A stretch of 64,000 nucleotides of DNA, taken from contig JAZKGZ010000013.1 in NCBI GenBank assembly GCA_040385645.1, forward strand, positions 1 through 64,000, given 5' to 3'. The stretch comes from JANXSS01 sp040385645. Lineage in GTDB: Bacteria; Pseudomonadota; Gammaproteobacteria; Burkholderiales; Burkholderiaceae_D. This document shows, piece by piece, positions 27,079-35,918 of the stretch (positions are counted from its first letter, which is position 1; every line of letters begins with the position of its first letter). The notes under the pieces are model-generated. The model had not been told where the DNA came from. It ran no database searches and worked only from the letters and a program-made list of their open reading frames with translations. The translations under genes and the position numbers were made by a program.

Positions 27079-28005
27079 ATGAAAAATCTGGAAAATCTTG
27101 CTTATACCTCGCCATTCGACCGTGATTTTTCCAAATCGACGCACTCTTTGCCGAGGACGTTTTCGTCAGAGCCGGAGATGGCCACCGAGATAACGTCGGT
27201 TGCCAAGATACCGGTGCCACATTCGGTAGAGAGGGTTCGTGCAGCGGCTAGTCTGCTGGCTAAGCTCTCGGCTGCCCGGCAAAAATATGAAGTGATGCTG
27301 TCGAGCCCGGACCTTGCCATCCACATGCAAAATCAAGCGCGTATCGCCGACGCCGTCCTAAACGTCAAAAGCGAACTGATACGAAATAATCCTGCGATTT
27401 CACCCAAAGCAATTCGATTGCATATTGAAGAAAATATCGGCGCGATCATCAAAGCCGCAAATTTCGATCCATATCCTTACCGCGCTAAGGGAAAAGGCGT
27501 ACATGAATATGGCAAATATCTGATGTACACGGACGACGATCAAAGTGCACCATTCTGCTTCCAATTCTTTCGTTTCAATACTGACCAAGAAACACCGATT
27601 CACGATCATCCATGCGATTGCACATCATTGGTGATTTTTGGCGAAGTAAGAGAGCGCAGTTATGAAATGATCGCAGGGCAGTTGAAGAAGGTGAAAAAGG
27701 AGGACCGCGTTGCGGGCAGTAGTCGCACGATCGACTTGGAAACCAATCATCCGCACAGCATTAAAAACGTCAGTGATTTGCCCGCGGGAACACTACATGT
27801 CTACCGGATTGACGGTGTCGAGAAAGTAGCAGCGGTGCGTACGGTATTCAGTGCTGCCGACATTCCCGAGAAAGCGCTGAAGTCACAGATTAAGAAAGAA
27901 GAACAGCGGCAGCATTTTTTAAAAGTCATTGCAAGTGCCAGAGCTATTTCTCAACCGTTGTTGCGCACCTGCTACAAAAATTCTGAGAGTGTGCATAACG
28001 GCTGA
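27079..28005 (+). CDS. Cysteine-dioxygenase-like cupin protein
   Basis: The C-terminal half of this 308-residue protein is a cupin resembling cysteine dioxygenase. It has an iron-site pattern HDH at 175-177, Cys179/Cys181 just after it, GEVRERSYE (188-196), and a distal NHPHSIKNVSD (223-233) that supplies the third His. Rat CDO has a similar HxH and distal His arrangement. The first 130 residues are an extra helical, low-complexity region not found in housekeeping CDO. The ATG at 27079 is taken as start; a TTG frame begins at 27013. It lies beside effector-like genes in AT-rich flanks. It could be a metabolic thiol dioxygenase or a secreted protein; the latter is speculation. Confidence 0.6.
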   Translation: MKNLENLAYTSPFDRDFSKSTHSLPRTFSSEPEMATEITSVAKIPVPHSVERVRAAASLLAKLSAARQKYEVMLSSPDLAIHMQNQARIADAVLNVKSELIRNNPAISPKAIRLHIEENIGAIIKAANFDPYPYRAKGKGVHEYGKYLMYTDDDQSAPFCFQFFRFNTDQETPIHDHPCDCTSLVIFGEVRERSYEMIAGQLKKVKKEDRVAGSSRTIDLETNHPHSIKNVSDLPAGTLHVYRIDGVEKVAAVRTVFSAADIPEKALKSQIKKEEQRQHFLKVIASARAISQPLLRTCYKNSESVHNG

Positions 28006-28044
28006 GGTGCCTTAAGTCTTGGCTTGTTTGCATGAATCAGGGTT

Positions 28045-29583
28045 TTACAGAATCGGATAGTGGGCTTGTGCGATGTTTGTGCTGGTAACCATCAGATCGT
28101 AATGGGTTGCCCTGATGGTCAGTACCGGATAAACATCGGTTTCTCGCAGGATCGCTTTGGTACAGGATTGTTTGTCAGGATCATGCTCAAGGTTTTCCAA
28201 CGCACTGCCTGGCCTGGCACAGATCGTCAATGTCGATTCGTCGACAGACCACCTCGGCGGCATTTCATTGCGGGTCCAGGGTTGGTTGAAAATGATGAGA
28301 TTGGCATCGAGGGCTTCCGTCAGGCTGGTGACGAGATGTAATTCTCCCGGCGCGTTACCATTCACGCACTGCTCGACCTCGTCGGCATCATTGCCTTTCT
28401 TGAGCAAGATTGCCTTGGTGAGCCTTCGGCAGGATGCTTCACCAGCAGTTTCCAGACTGTTTTCACGCGCGTCGTATTGCACTTCCTCTCCCGGCATTTT
28501 TAGGCGGCTTTCCTGTTCTAGGTCGTGGCTTAATTTGGCATGGGTCAAATTGGTAAAAATTTCCGTCATGCCTTTGTTGCCGTTGCCCATGGCCATTGCC
28601 AGCACGTTCTGGATATCGATTTCGTAATCAGACCCGAGTTGCAAATTTTCAAATGCCGCCTGCAGGCGTTGTGGCGTCGTGCCGTGTTGCATGATGATGG
28701 CTGCAAAGGTCGAGCGCCACCAGCAATTGTTGCCAACCGGCGAAATGCTTTTACGCTGATGCGAATGCGAAAACACGTTGTCCAGTTCACGCATGTCCAC
28801 AGTTTGTGAAAAATAGATTTTCGACTTTGTTCCGGAAGCATTTTCCATGTCTTCGGGAGGGCGAAACTGCGGGTTTGTTGCTGCGGCGTCTGCTGCTGGT
28901 GCCGACGCTGGCGTTGGTGCTGGTGCTGGCATAGCCGCACTCGGCATCGGCGCCGGTTGAGGAACATTTGGTCGCGGCTCGGGGGCGACAGGTTGTGATG
29001 AGCTATTGTAGGAAGCCTGATTCACGGGTCTTGCAGGCGTATTGGCAGACCTTGCCGACGCGCTGCCCGGTAGTGTTGCCAGTGTTGCCGGCGGCGCGGC
29101 AGTCTTTCTAGACGGAGTTGGCGCGTGAGCACGTCTTCCTGGATGCCGGTTGATTTCGAGCGTGATGGCGTCGCCTGTATCGGTACCGATTGCACCGTTA
29201 TGTTGTAACTGACTCTGCAACAGCACATGCAATTCGGTTTCCTGTCGCGTTCTTTTCAAGCGTTGGCCGTTTGCCGCCGTCAATTCAAACAGATCTCCGT
29301 CACGACTCTTGATCGCTGAAAATCCTGTAGCACGCGTGTATTCCGAAACTTTCTGGCCCGGACGAAGCTTGGCGTGTATGTATTCTTTAAGACGGTTGAT
29401 TTTTGCACGCGGCGTACCGTGTGGTTGGCGATTATCCAACCGATAATGGATAGCATCCGTCAGCAAATGTGACCCTTCAGCTAGTGTCGATACCGACACG
29501 GCTGAAGGTTGTTTTTCCTGGTCTTGATCGGCTGCGTTTGAACGATAAAAAACGCGTCGGGCGAAATCGGCGATGCCTGTCAT
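28045..29583 (-). CDS. Putative OTU-like cysteine protease, effector candidate
   Basis: This 512-residue protein has no signal peptide. Three regions are visible: an N-terminal part (1-150), a Pro/Ala-rich low-complexity linker (about 155-240) and a C-terminal globular part (245-512). The last holds GNNCWWRS with Cys287, reminiscent of the OTU motif (D-G-N-C-x-x-R), and near its end ATHYDLMV with His494, reminiscent of the OTU HY motif. OTU proteases remove ubiquitin, and bacterial members are secreted into host cells. The distance between Cys and His (207 residues) is acceptable for the fold. A good GGAG lies about eight bases before the ATG. It is probably co-transcribed with the gene upstream. 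The assignment rests on motifs only. Confidence 0.5.
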   Translation of the reverse strand: MTGIADFARRVFYRSNAADQDQEKQPSAVSVSTLAEGSHLLTDAIHYRLDNRQPHGTPRAKINRLKEYIHAKLRPGQKVSEYTRATGFSAIKSRDGDLFELTAANGQRLKRTRQETELHVLLQSQLQHNGAIGTDTGDAITLEINRHPGRRAHAPTPSRKTAAPPATLATLPGSASARSANTPARPVNQASYNSSSQPVAPEPRPNVPQPAPMPSAAMPAPAPTPASAPAADAAATNPQFRPPEDMENASGTKSKIYFSQTVDMRELDNVFSHSHQRKSISPVGNNCWWRSTFAAIIMQHGTTPQRLQAAFENLQLGSDYEIDIQNVLAMAMGNGNKGMTEIFTNLTHAKLSHDLEQESRLKMPGEEVQYDARENSLETAGEASCRRLTKAILLKKGNDADEVEQCVNGNAPGELHLVTSLTEALDANLIIFNQPWTRNEMPPRWSVDESTLTICARPGSALENLEHDPDKQSCTKAILRETDVYPVLTIRATHYDLMVTSTNIAQAHYPIL

Positions 29584-29622
29584 TTTATAACTCCTGTTTT
29601 TTGGACGGCGAAGTAAGGCGTT

Positions 29623-30885
29623 TCAGAGAATCATATTTTCTGGAAAAATTCGTTCGGCCTCGGCAGTAATCAATTGCTGATCTATGCCGCGCAACAAACC
29701 TAATTCGATGCGCGCCGTATGGAGGAAACGATCGCGTTTCAATTTGGTTGTCTCCCGGTCCAGGCACGCTTCCACTTGTCCTTTTGATGCATCGCTTTGC
29801 GCTTCCGCCACGGCGATTTCCGCTTGGGTTCGCATATCGTCGTCGGCATCGCAACTTTCATTGATTGCACCTGCCATTGTCTGCAATTCATTACGTAAAT
29901 GCTGCAACGTGATTTTCTGCGTAATCGACCAATCGATTGCGGTTGGAATATCGATCAGTCGTTCGATCATGCCGGTCGCGCATGGTTGCTCGCGATGTAT
30001 CTCACCCAGTTTCGCCGCCATCGATTCTTTTAGGTGCAGGCGCATTTCCGGGTCTTCCACTGCTCTGATGTAATTCCAAAGCACGGTCAGGCAACCCTGA
30101 ACGCTCTCTCCAAAGTTGGTGATCTCTTCTGGGCGTTGCGAGACAATCTGCAATCCCTTTAACGCCGCTCGCCCATGCCCCAGGGTGTTCAGATAACTTT
30201 TTATTTCAGCCTCGGCAGCAGCGTGCGATAAATTTTTAGAAGTTGGAATCCGGTTCCGAATAGTGGTCAATTGTGCAGCCATGGCGATGACGACGCTTGC
30301 CGCATGGACGTTTTGATTGTTGTCGTTGTAAAGCTGTTTTCCCATATCCTGCACTTCTGGCGCAGCCGCTACATGCGTCTCGACAGCCAAACCTTCGCGG
30401 GCCCAATCGCATAACCGATTTCGGCTAAACGGTATGCCCAATACCAGAAAATTCATGTCTTGTGCCTGGTATTCGGTAATTAGTTGCCTGCAAATAGCCG
30501 GCACTTCTTCCTTTTTTCCCTGGATGGCGTAATCGAGGGCAAGGCATAGCACGTTCCGACGCGTCATTACGCGAGGGCCGACTTCAATGTTGTTAGTACC
30601 GGGGTCGCTCCCTTCTGGCAACGGCGGCGCGGAGCGGCGCAGCCACCGGATTTTGCCAGCCAAATCCATTGCGTTGAAATTGGCATCGGAAATCGATTGC
30701 TGCGATCTTTGCCCACGAGCAATCGAACGCAATGCATGTGGTACGGCGCGGTTGGCCAGGGTTGCTGGTGGCCGGTTAGCCGGTGCCTGCGTAGGAAAAT
30801 TCACTGCCTCGTTCGGGGCAACCGCGCCATAGGTGTTGTCTTCCAAGACTACGGGTTGGGTGATACAGCAAAATATTCTTGGCAT
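29623..30885 (-). CDS. Unknown helical protein upstream of the OTU-like gene
   Basis: I do not recognise this 420-residue protein. It begins MPRIFCC, has a Pro/Ala-rich stretch at 30-60, and is then predicted mostly helical from 70 to the end. Noticeable motifs are QNVHAASV (191-198) and QPCATGMIERLID with Cys302, in a pattern C-x-x-G-x-x-E-R-L. There is no signal peptide or membrane segment. It is 39 bases upstream of the OTU-like gene on the same strand, so the two are likely one operon. The 250 bases before it are strikingly AT-rich. A host-directed effector is a reasonable guess, but no function can be assigned. Confidence 0.55.
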   Translation of the reverse strand: MPRIFCCITQPVVLEDNTYGAVAPNEAVNFPTQAPANRPPATLANRAVPHALRSIARGQRSQQSISDANFNAMDLAGKIRWLRRSAPPLPEGSDPGTNNIEVGPRVMTRRNVLCLALDYAIQGKKEEVPAICRQLITEYQAQDMNFLVLGIPFSRNRLCDWAREGLAVETHVAAAPEVQDMGKQLYNDNNQNVHAASVVIAMAAQLTTIRNRIPTSKNLSHAAAEAEIKSYLNTLGHGRAALKGLQIVSQRPEEITNFGESVQGCLTVLWNYIRAVEDPEMRLHLKESMAAKLGEIHREQPCATGMIERLIDIPTAIDWSITQKITLQHLRNELQTMAGAINESCDADDDMRTQAEIAVAEAQSDASKGQVEACLDRETTKLKRDRFLHTARIELGLLRGIDQQLITAEAERIFPENMIL

Positions 30886-31133
30886 CGGAGTTTGATTAAA
30901 GATATTTTTGGTTTATGGAAATACAAATATATTTCCAAAATATAACCATTTATTTTATTGTCCAAATGATCGAGGTCAAACATCGGCTGAAAAAATTAAT
31001 ATGGCGATGCTGTAAATTTGTCAATTTGTCAAGTTTTATTCCATGAACCGTTAATCAAGAACGATCTTAAATCCTCGTACATTCAGGTAAGCGTTACGCA
31101 GATCGCAAAATTTTCGATGTCGCGGTCTGTGCC
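30886..31133. other. AT-rich intergenic region
   Basis: About 250 bases between the 420-residue effector candidate and dnaE2, much richer in A+T than the flanking genes. It should hold the promoter for the 29.6-30.9 kb gene. I found no hrp-type TTCG-N16-TTCG box and no ORF worth calling. Confidence 0.4.
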
Positions 31134-34100
31134 TTAATGAAAATTCCGGCTAACGGTCGCCAGATTGCCCAGCAATGCCGTGTCGTCGATAATGCGCCGC
31201 GCTACCAGATGTCGCACTTCGCCTTGCACTTGCCATACGCCATAGACCGTCATCAAACGAGCGTTGAGCACTTCCTTGCGCTGGCGCTCGACCAAATCCG
31301 GCCAGACGATGACGTTGATGGTGCCGGTTTCGTCTTCTAAAGTTACGAACATGGTGCCTTTGGCAGTGCCGGGGCGCTGGCGCATCGTCACCAGGCCGGC
31401 GGCGCGTACCAGCTTACCGTTACCGAAGCCACGAAGCACTAAAGAATTCGACAAGTTCATCTTGTTCAGGCGAGGGCGTAGCAGCGCCAGCGGATGGCGG
31501 TTCAGCGTCAGGCCCATGCTGGCGTAATCGGCCACCAGTTCCTGGCCTTCGGTTGCCGGTGCCAGCAACAGTGACGCTTCGTGAATCGGTGCATCGCGCA
31601 GCAGCACCGGTGGCGGCGTCATGCCGGCTACCTGCCATTTTGCCTGCCGCCGATGGCCTGCCAGGGCGCTCAGGGCATTGGCTTCGGCCAGCGATTGCAG
31701 GTCATGCAACGATAATGCTGCGCGTCTGGCCAGGTCGTCGATGCTGCTAAAGGCGGCAATGCAGCGCTGATCGACGATGCGTTGCGCGCTCGTCGTCGAT
31801 AAACCCTTGATCAGGCACAGACCGAGCCGCACGGCGGTCTGGTCTGGTACGGCAGATTCCGCAGCGCACGCCAGTGTGCATTCGACTTCGCTGATCGTTA
31901 CATCGACCGGCAATACCGGCACGCCATGGCGCTTTGCATCCTGCACCAGTTGCGATGCCGAATAAAATCCCATCGGTTGAGAATTCAGCAGCGCCGCCAG
32001 AAAAGCCGCCGGCTCATGGTGCTTGATCCATGCCGATACATACACCAGCAGCGCAAAACTGGCCGCATGCGATTCCGGAAAACCGTATTCGCCGAATCCC
32101 TCGATCTGGCTGAAGATGCGCTCGGCGTATTCCAGCTCGTAGCCATTTGCCGTCATACCGTCGATGATGCGGTCGTGGAAACGATGCACGCCGCCTTTTC
32201 TTTTCCAGGCAGCCATGGCGCGGCGCAGGCTATCGGCTTCGTCGGCGCTGAAGCCGGCGGCCAGCATCATGATCTGCATGACCTGCTCTTGAAATATCGG
32301 CACGCCCAGGGTGCGCTCCAATGCAGTTTTGATTGCCTCGCTGGGATAAGTCGGCTCTTCCTTACCCTGGCGTCGCTTCAGGTAGGGATGCACCATGCCG
32401 CCCTGGATCGGGCCGGGGCGCACGATCGCCACTTCGATCACCAGATCGTAAAACTTGCGGGGCTGCATGCGCGGCAGCATCGACATCTGGGCTCGCGATT
32501 CGATTTGGAACACGCCGATCGTGTCGGCCGCCGAAATCATTTGATAAACCCCCGGATCTTCCGCCGGCACATCCTGCATGGTGAAGAGTTCGCCGCGTCG
32601 CAAGCCTATCAAATCGAGTGCCCGGCGAATTGCCGAGAGCATGCCCAGCGCCAGAATGTCGATTTTCAACAAACCCAGGGCATCGAGATCGTCCTTGTCC
32701 CATTCGATAACGCTGCGGTCTTGCATGGAAGCGTTTTCGATCGGCACCAACCGTGCCAGGCTGTCGCGGGCGATGACGAAGCCGCCGCTGTGCTGCGACA
32801 GATGTCGTGGAAAATTAATCAGGATTTGCGTCAGCCAGAGCAGCTTTTGCACCACCGGCGAATCCGGGTCGAAGCCGACTTCGCGCAATCGCTCGGGGTT
32901 TATCTGGCGGCCATCCCACCACTGGTGCGAACGCGAGAGGCGATTGATCTGTTCGAAGTCGATGCCCAATGCCCGGCCTACATCTTTCATTGCCGAGCGC
33001 GGCCGATAAGTCACCAGAGCAGCGGTCAGGGCGGCGCGATGACGGCCATACTTCGCATAGATGTATTGCATGACTTCTTCGCGCCGCTGATGCTCGAAGT
33101 CGACATCGATGTCAGGCGGTTCGTTGCGTGCTTTGGAAATGAAGCGCTCGAATAAAACATCGGTACGGGATGGATCGACCTCGGTAATGTAGAGGCAGTA
33201 GCACACTACGGAGTTCGCTGCCGAACCACGACCCTGGCAAAGAATTCCCTGGTCACGGGCGAAGCGTACGATATCGTAGACCGTCAGAAAATACGGTTCA
33301 TATGCCAAGTCACTGATGAGTGCTAGTTCATGCTCGATCTGCGCTTGTACGGTGGCGGGAATGCCGGCTGGGAATCTGCTTGCGGCACCGTCGTAGGTCA
33401 GTCGGCGCAGATAAGCGGGCAGGGGGACGCCATCGGGCGCGATTTCCTCGGGATATTCATAACGCAGTTCATCCAGAGAAAAAGTGCACAGCTGGGCGAT
33501 CGCCACGGTCTGCTGCAAGGCGTGGGCTGGATAGAGCCGGCCCAGACGCAAGCGGGAACGCAGGTGCTGTTCGGCATTGGGCTGCAGCGCCAGTCCGCAA
33601 TCTGCCAGAGGACGGCCTAGGCGAATGGCGGTGAGGGTATCTTGCACCGGCTTGCGGGAACGTACATGCATCAAGACATCGCCTGCAGCCACCAGCGGCA
33701 AACCGACGGCTTCCGACAAGGCGCTCAGGCGGTCTTGCCAGAGATCGTCGTCGATGTTGTGCAACAGTTCCAGGCCGATCCAGGCGCGGGTACCGAACAA
33801 GGCAGCCAACCAGATCGCTTGCAGTAGCAGTTCGTCTTGGCTGCAGGTGCGTTGCGGCAGGAAGATCGCCAGGCAATCCGGTAATTGTGCCTCTAAATCG
33901 CTGCGATACAAACGGTAATGCCCCTTTTCTGCGCGTCGTCGCCCGAGCGTAATCAATTCCGATAGATTGCCGTAGCCGTTGCGGTTAGTTGCCAGTAATA
34001 CTATGCGCAGGCCGCAATCGAGAGTGATGTCCGTTCCTAAAACCAGATGCAGGCCGCATGCTTTTGCCGCTACATGCGCGCGCACCACGCCGGCAAAGGA

Positions 34101-34271
34101 ACATTCATCGGTGATTGCCAGGCTGGCATAACCCAATAGCTGTGCACGTTCGACCAATTCTTCGGGGTGGGAAGCACCGCACAAGAACGTGAAATTGGAG
34201 CGGCAGTGCAGCTCCGCATACGCCGGCAGGTATTGCCCGTCGTTTTCTACAAGACATGTTTGCTGGGCCAT
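31134..34271 (-). CDS. dnaE2: Error-prone DNA polymerase DnaE2 (ImuC)
   Basis: This is the alpha-subunit-like C-family polymerase of the damage-induced mutasome, which acts with ImuA and ImuB in translesion synthesis. The 1045 residues begin with a PHP domain (YAELHCRSNFTFLCGASHPEELV). The palm with catalytic acidic residues follows (PDIDVDFEHQRREEV), then VLRGFGNGKLVRAAGLV and an OB-fold ending VRHLVARRIID. It is shorter than replicative DnaE and lacks its tau-binding tail, as is usual for DnaE2. It is the third gene of the imuA-imuB-dnaE2 operon, 12 bases behind imuB. Confidence 0.93.
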   Translation of the reverse strand: MAQQTCLVENDGQYLPAYAELHCRSNFTFLCGASHPEELVERAQLLGYASLAITDECSFAGVVRAHVAAKACGLHLVLGTDITLDCGLRIVLLATNRNGYGNLSELITLGRRRAEKGHYRLYRSDLEAQLPDCLAIFLPQRTCSQDELLLQAIWLAALFGTRAWIGLELLHNIDDDLWQDRLSALSEAVGLPLVAAGDVLMHVRSRKPVQDTLTAIRLGRPLADCGLALQPNAEQHLRSRLRLGRLYPAHALQQTVAIAQLCTFSLDELRYEYPEEIAPDGVPLPAYLRRLTYDGAASRFPAGIPATVQAQIEHELALISDLAYEPYFLTVYDIVRFARDQGILCQGRGSAANSVVCYCLYITEVDPSRTDVLFERFISKARNEPPDIDVDFEHQRREEVMQYIYAKYGRHRAALTAALVTYRPRSAMKDVGRALGIDFEQINRLSRSHQWWDGRQINPERLREVGFDPDSPVVQKLLWLTQILINFPRHLSQHSGGFVIARDSLARLVPIENASMQDRSVIEWDKDDLDALGLLKIDILALGMLSAIRRALDLIGLRRGELFTMQDVPAEDPGVYQMISAADTIGVFQIESRAQMSMLPRMQPRKFYDLVIEVAIVRPGPIQGGMVHPYLKRRQGKEEPTYPSEAIKTALERTLGVPIFQEQVMQIMMLAAGFSADEADSLRRAMAAWKRKGGVHRFHDRIIDGMTANGYELEYAERIFSQIEGFGEYGFPESHAASFALLVYVSAWIKHHEPAAFLAALLNSQPMGFYSASQLVQDAKRHGVPVLPVDVTISEVECTLACAAESAVPDQTAVRLGLCLIKGLSTTSAQRIVDQRCIAAFSSIDDLARRAALSLHDLQSLAEANALSALAGHRRQAKWQVAGMTPPPVLLRDAPIHEASLLLAPATEGQELVADYASMGLTLNRHPLALLRPRLNKMNLSNSLVLRGFGNGKLVRAAGLVTMRQRPGTAKGTMFVTLEDETGTINVIVWPDLVERQRKEVLNARLMTVYGVWQVQGEVRHLVARRIIDDTALLGNLATVSRNFH

Positions 34272-34283
34272 GATGCTGCCGGC

Positions 34284-35918
34284 TCAGGCAAAAAAGCCAT
34301 GGAGAAACCAGTCTTCTTCCGGGCCTCGACCGTCCGGGCGTAACCTAAAAATCCATAACAGCACATGCCGGTCGTTTTCAGCGATAAAATAATCGCGTAG
34401 TGCTAAGGCATCGTCCCACCAGCCGGTTTCGATCCGATCCGGGCCGGCCAGTAATGTCAGCGGGCTCTGATAGAAGGGTCTGTGCTGGCGCGTCAGTAGT
34501 GCCAGCGGTTCTGGCAATAGCCAGCCGGGGCGCATGATGGCCATCTGTACCGAGGCAGTGCAGTTGCTGTGGTTAGTACAATTGCCATAGACAAGACGTT
34601 GCTGGCGCAGCACCGGGCTGGCGTGGCTTTTTTCCGGACGATGGTCGGCGTTGGTAGCCAATATGCGCACTGCCTCGGTGCCAAGTCGGCTCTGCAGACG
34701 TTCGACCAGACGCGCCATGCTTTGTATATCACTGACAACGGTGGGAAACAACTCGGTGTTGGGCGCAGGCTGGTTGGTGACTTGATCGGCTACTAAAGCA
34801 ATTTCCACCACCGGTGCCACCAACGTGGTTTGCCCCAACCGCTCGCGCAGCAGCAGCCCCAGGTGATCGGCATCGCGGCTCGGCGCTGCCAACGTAATAG
34901 TTACCGCACTGCGGCTGGCATTGGTAGCGTTGGCCGCTTCGATTGCGTCGGCAGCGTCGATGCTTTTTTTTAGCTTGCGTGTCGGTTCGTGATGCAGCCA
35001 CAACGTAATGCCTGCCGTGGCCGCGTGTCGCGCAGTCAGCCAGCCGGTCAATTGTAGTAACAACCGGCGGGCGGCAAACAGCAAAGCTTCCGTGGTATCG
35101 ACCCGGGCAGGCAACTCCAGTTTCAAGTCGATCGTCTCGGGTGCCACGAACCAGCGATGCACTTCCGGCTGGTCGCCATAGGCACGGTCGATTTCATCGA
35201 GCAGCGTTTTACCGAACCGGCGTGCCAGACCACCACGTGGCAAGCGCCGCAACCCCCCTAGCGTAGTGCACCCGATGCTGTTCAAGGTGGCGATGTGCGC
35301 GGCAGCACAAGCCAGCACCGAGAGTGGCAGTGTATCGAGCAGGCAAACCGCCTCGGCACGTGATCGGCAATGGCTGCGCATGCTGACATGCGTGGCATCG
35401 ATTGCGGTGAGCGCTGCAGTCTGTGCCAATAGCCAGGCACCGGTTGCCGTGGGTGCACTGGCCCAGCATCCCTGCAGGCCCAGTTCGGCGATGCCACGCG
35501 CCATGCGTGCCTGCAAAGATCGCAAGCCACCGAACAAACCCAGGCTGGGTTCGATTTCGGCCAGCAGACCGCAGTTACCCGAGTTACTCGAATTATTCGC
35601 ATTGCCGATATCCTGCAAAGACAGGCTCAATGCCACCTGCGGCGTAAAGTGCAGCATCCATAAGGCGGCTTCCTGCAGCGCCTGCCGTTCCTCGGCAATA
35701 TCGCGCGCATGAAGTTCCAGGCCGGCAGCCATGCTCCAGGCATTGGCTTCCGACACGCCTGGCTGGATGCCGGCTTCGACTGCTTCGGGATTGCACCAGC
35801 CGACGCGCTTCTTGTGGGTGACCACCACAGGTGGCACCGGCTGTGCCGTCGCCCTAGGCTGCGACCGCAGGACGGTATCGAGCGGCAGCTGCGGCAAGTT
35901 CAGGGCTATCCACAACAT
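34284..35918 (-). CDS. imuB: ImuB, Y-family polymerase-like mutasome protein
   Basis: ImuB is a catalytically inactive relative of Y-family polymerases that bridges DnaE2, ImuA and the sliding clamp. The 544 residues start MLWIALNLPQLPLDTVL as family members do. The N-terminal DinB-like region lacks the paired catalytic acids, and a long C-terminal part follows. The start lies 65 bases inside the end of imuA, in another frame. It contains low-complexity Asn/Ala/Thr runs (around residues 100-115 and 320-335) not expected in the core fold. Confidence 0.9.
   Translation of the reverse strand: MLWIALNLPQLPLDTVLRSQPRATAQPVPPVVVTHKKRVGWCNPEAVEAGIQPGVSEANAWSMAAGLELHARDIAEERQALQEAALWMLHFTPQVALSLSLQDIGNANNSSNSGNCGLLAEIEPSLGLFGGLRSLQARMARGIAELGLQGCWASAPTATGAWLLAQTAALTAIDATHVSMRSHCRSRAEAVCLLDTLPLSVLACAAAHIATLNSIGCTTLGGLRRLPRGGLARRFGKTLLDEIDRAYGDQPEVHRWFVAPETIDLKLELPARVDTTEALLFAARRLLLQLTGWLTARHAATAGITLWLHHEPTRKLKKSIDAADAIEAANATNASRSAVTITLAAPSRDADHLGLLLRERLGQTTLVAPVVEIALVADQVTNQPAPNTELFPTVVSDIQSMARLVERLQSRLGTEAVRILATNADHRPEKSHASPVLRQQRLVYGNCTNHSNCTASVQMAIMRPGWLLPEPLALLTRQHRPFYQSPLTLLAGPDRIETGWWDDALALRDYFIAENDRHVLLWIFRLRPDGRGPEEDWFLHGFFA

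Noticed and set aside
30886..31133. hrp-type box (TTCG-N16-TTCG) upstream of the effector-like genes
   Set aside because: I looked upstream of the 420-residue gene, the cupin, the LRR pair and the last partial gene. CGAA/TTCG words occur near the LRR gene but with gaps of 29 and 7 bases, not 16.
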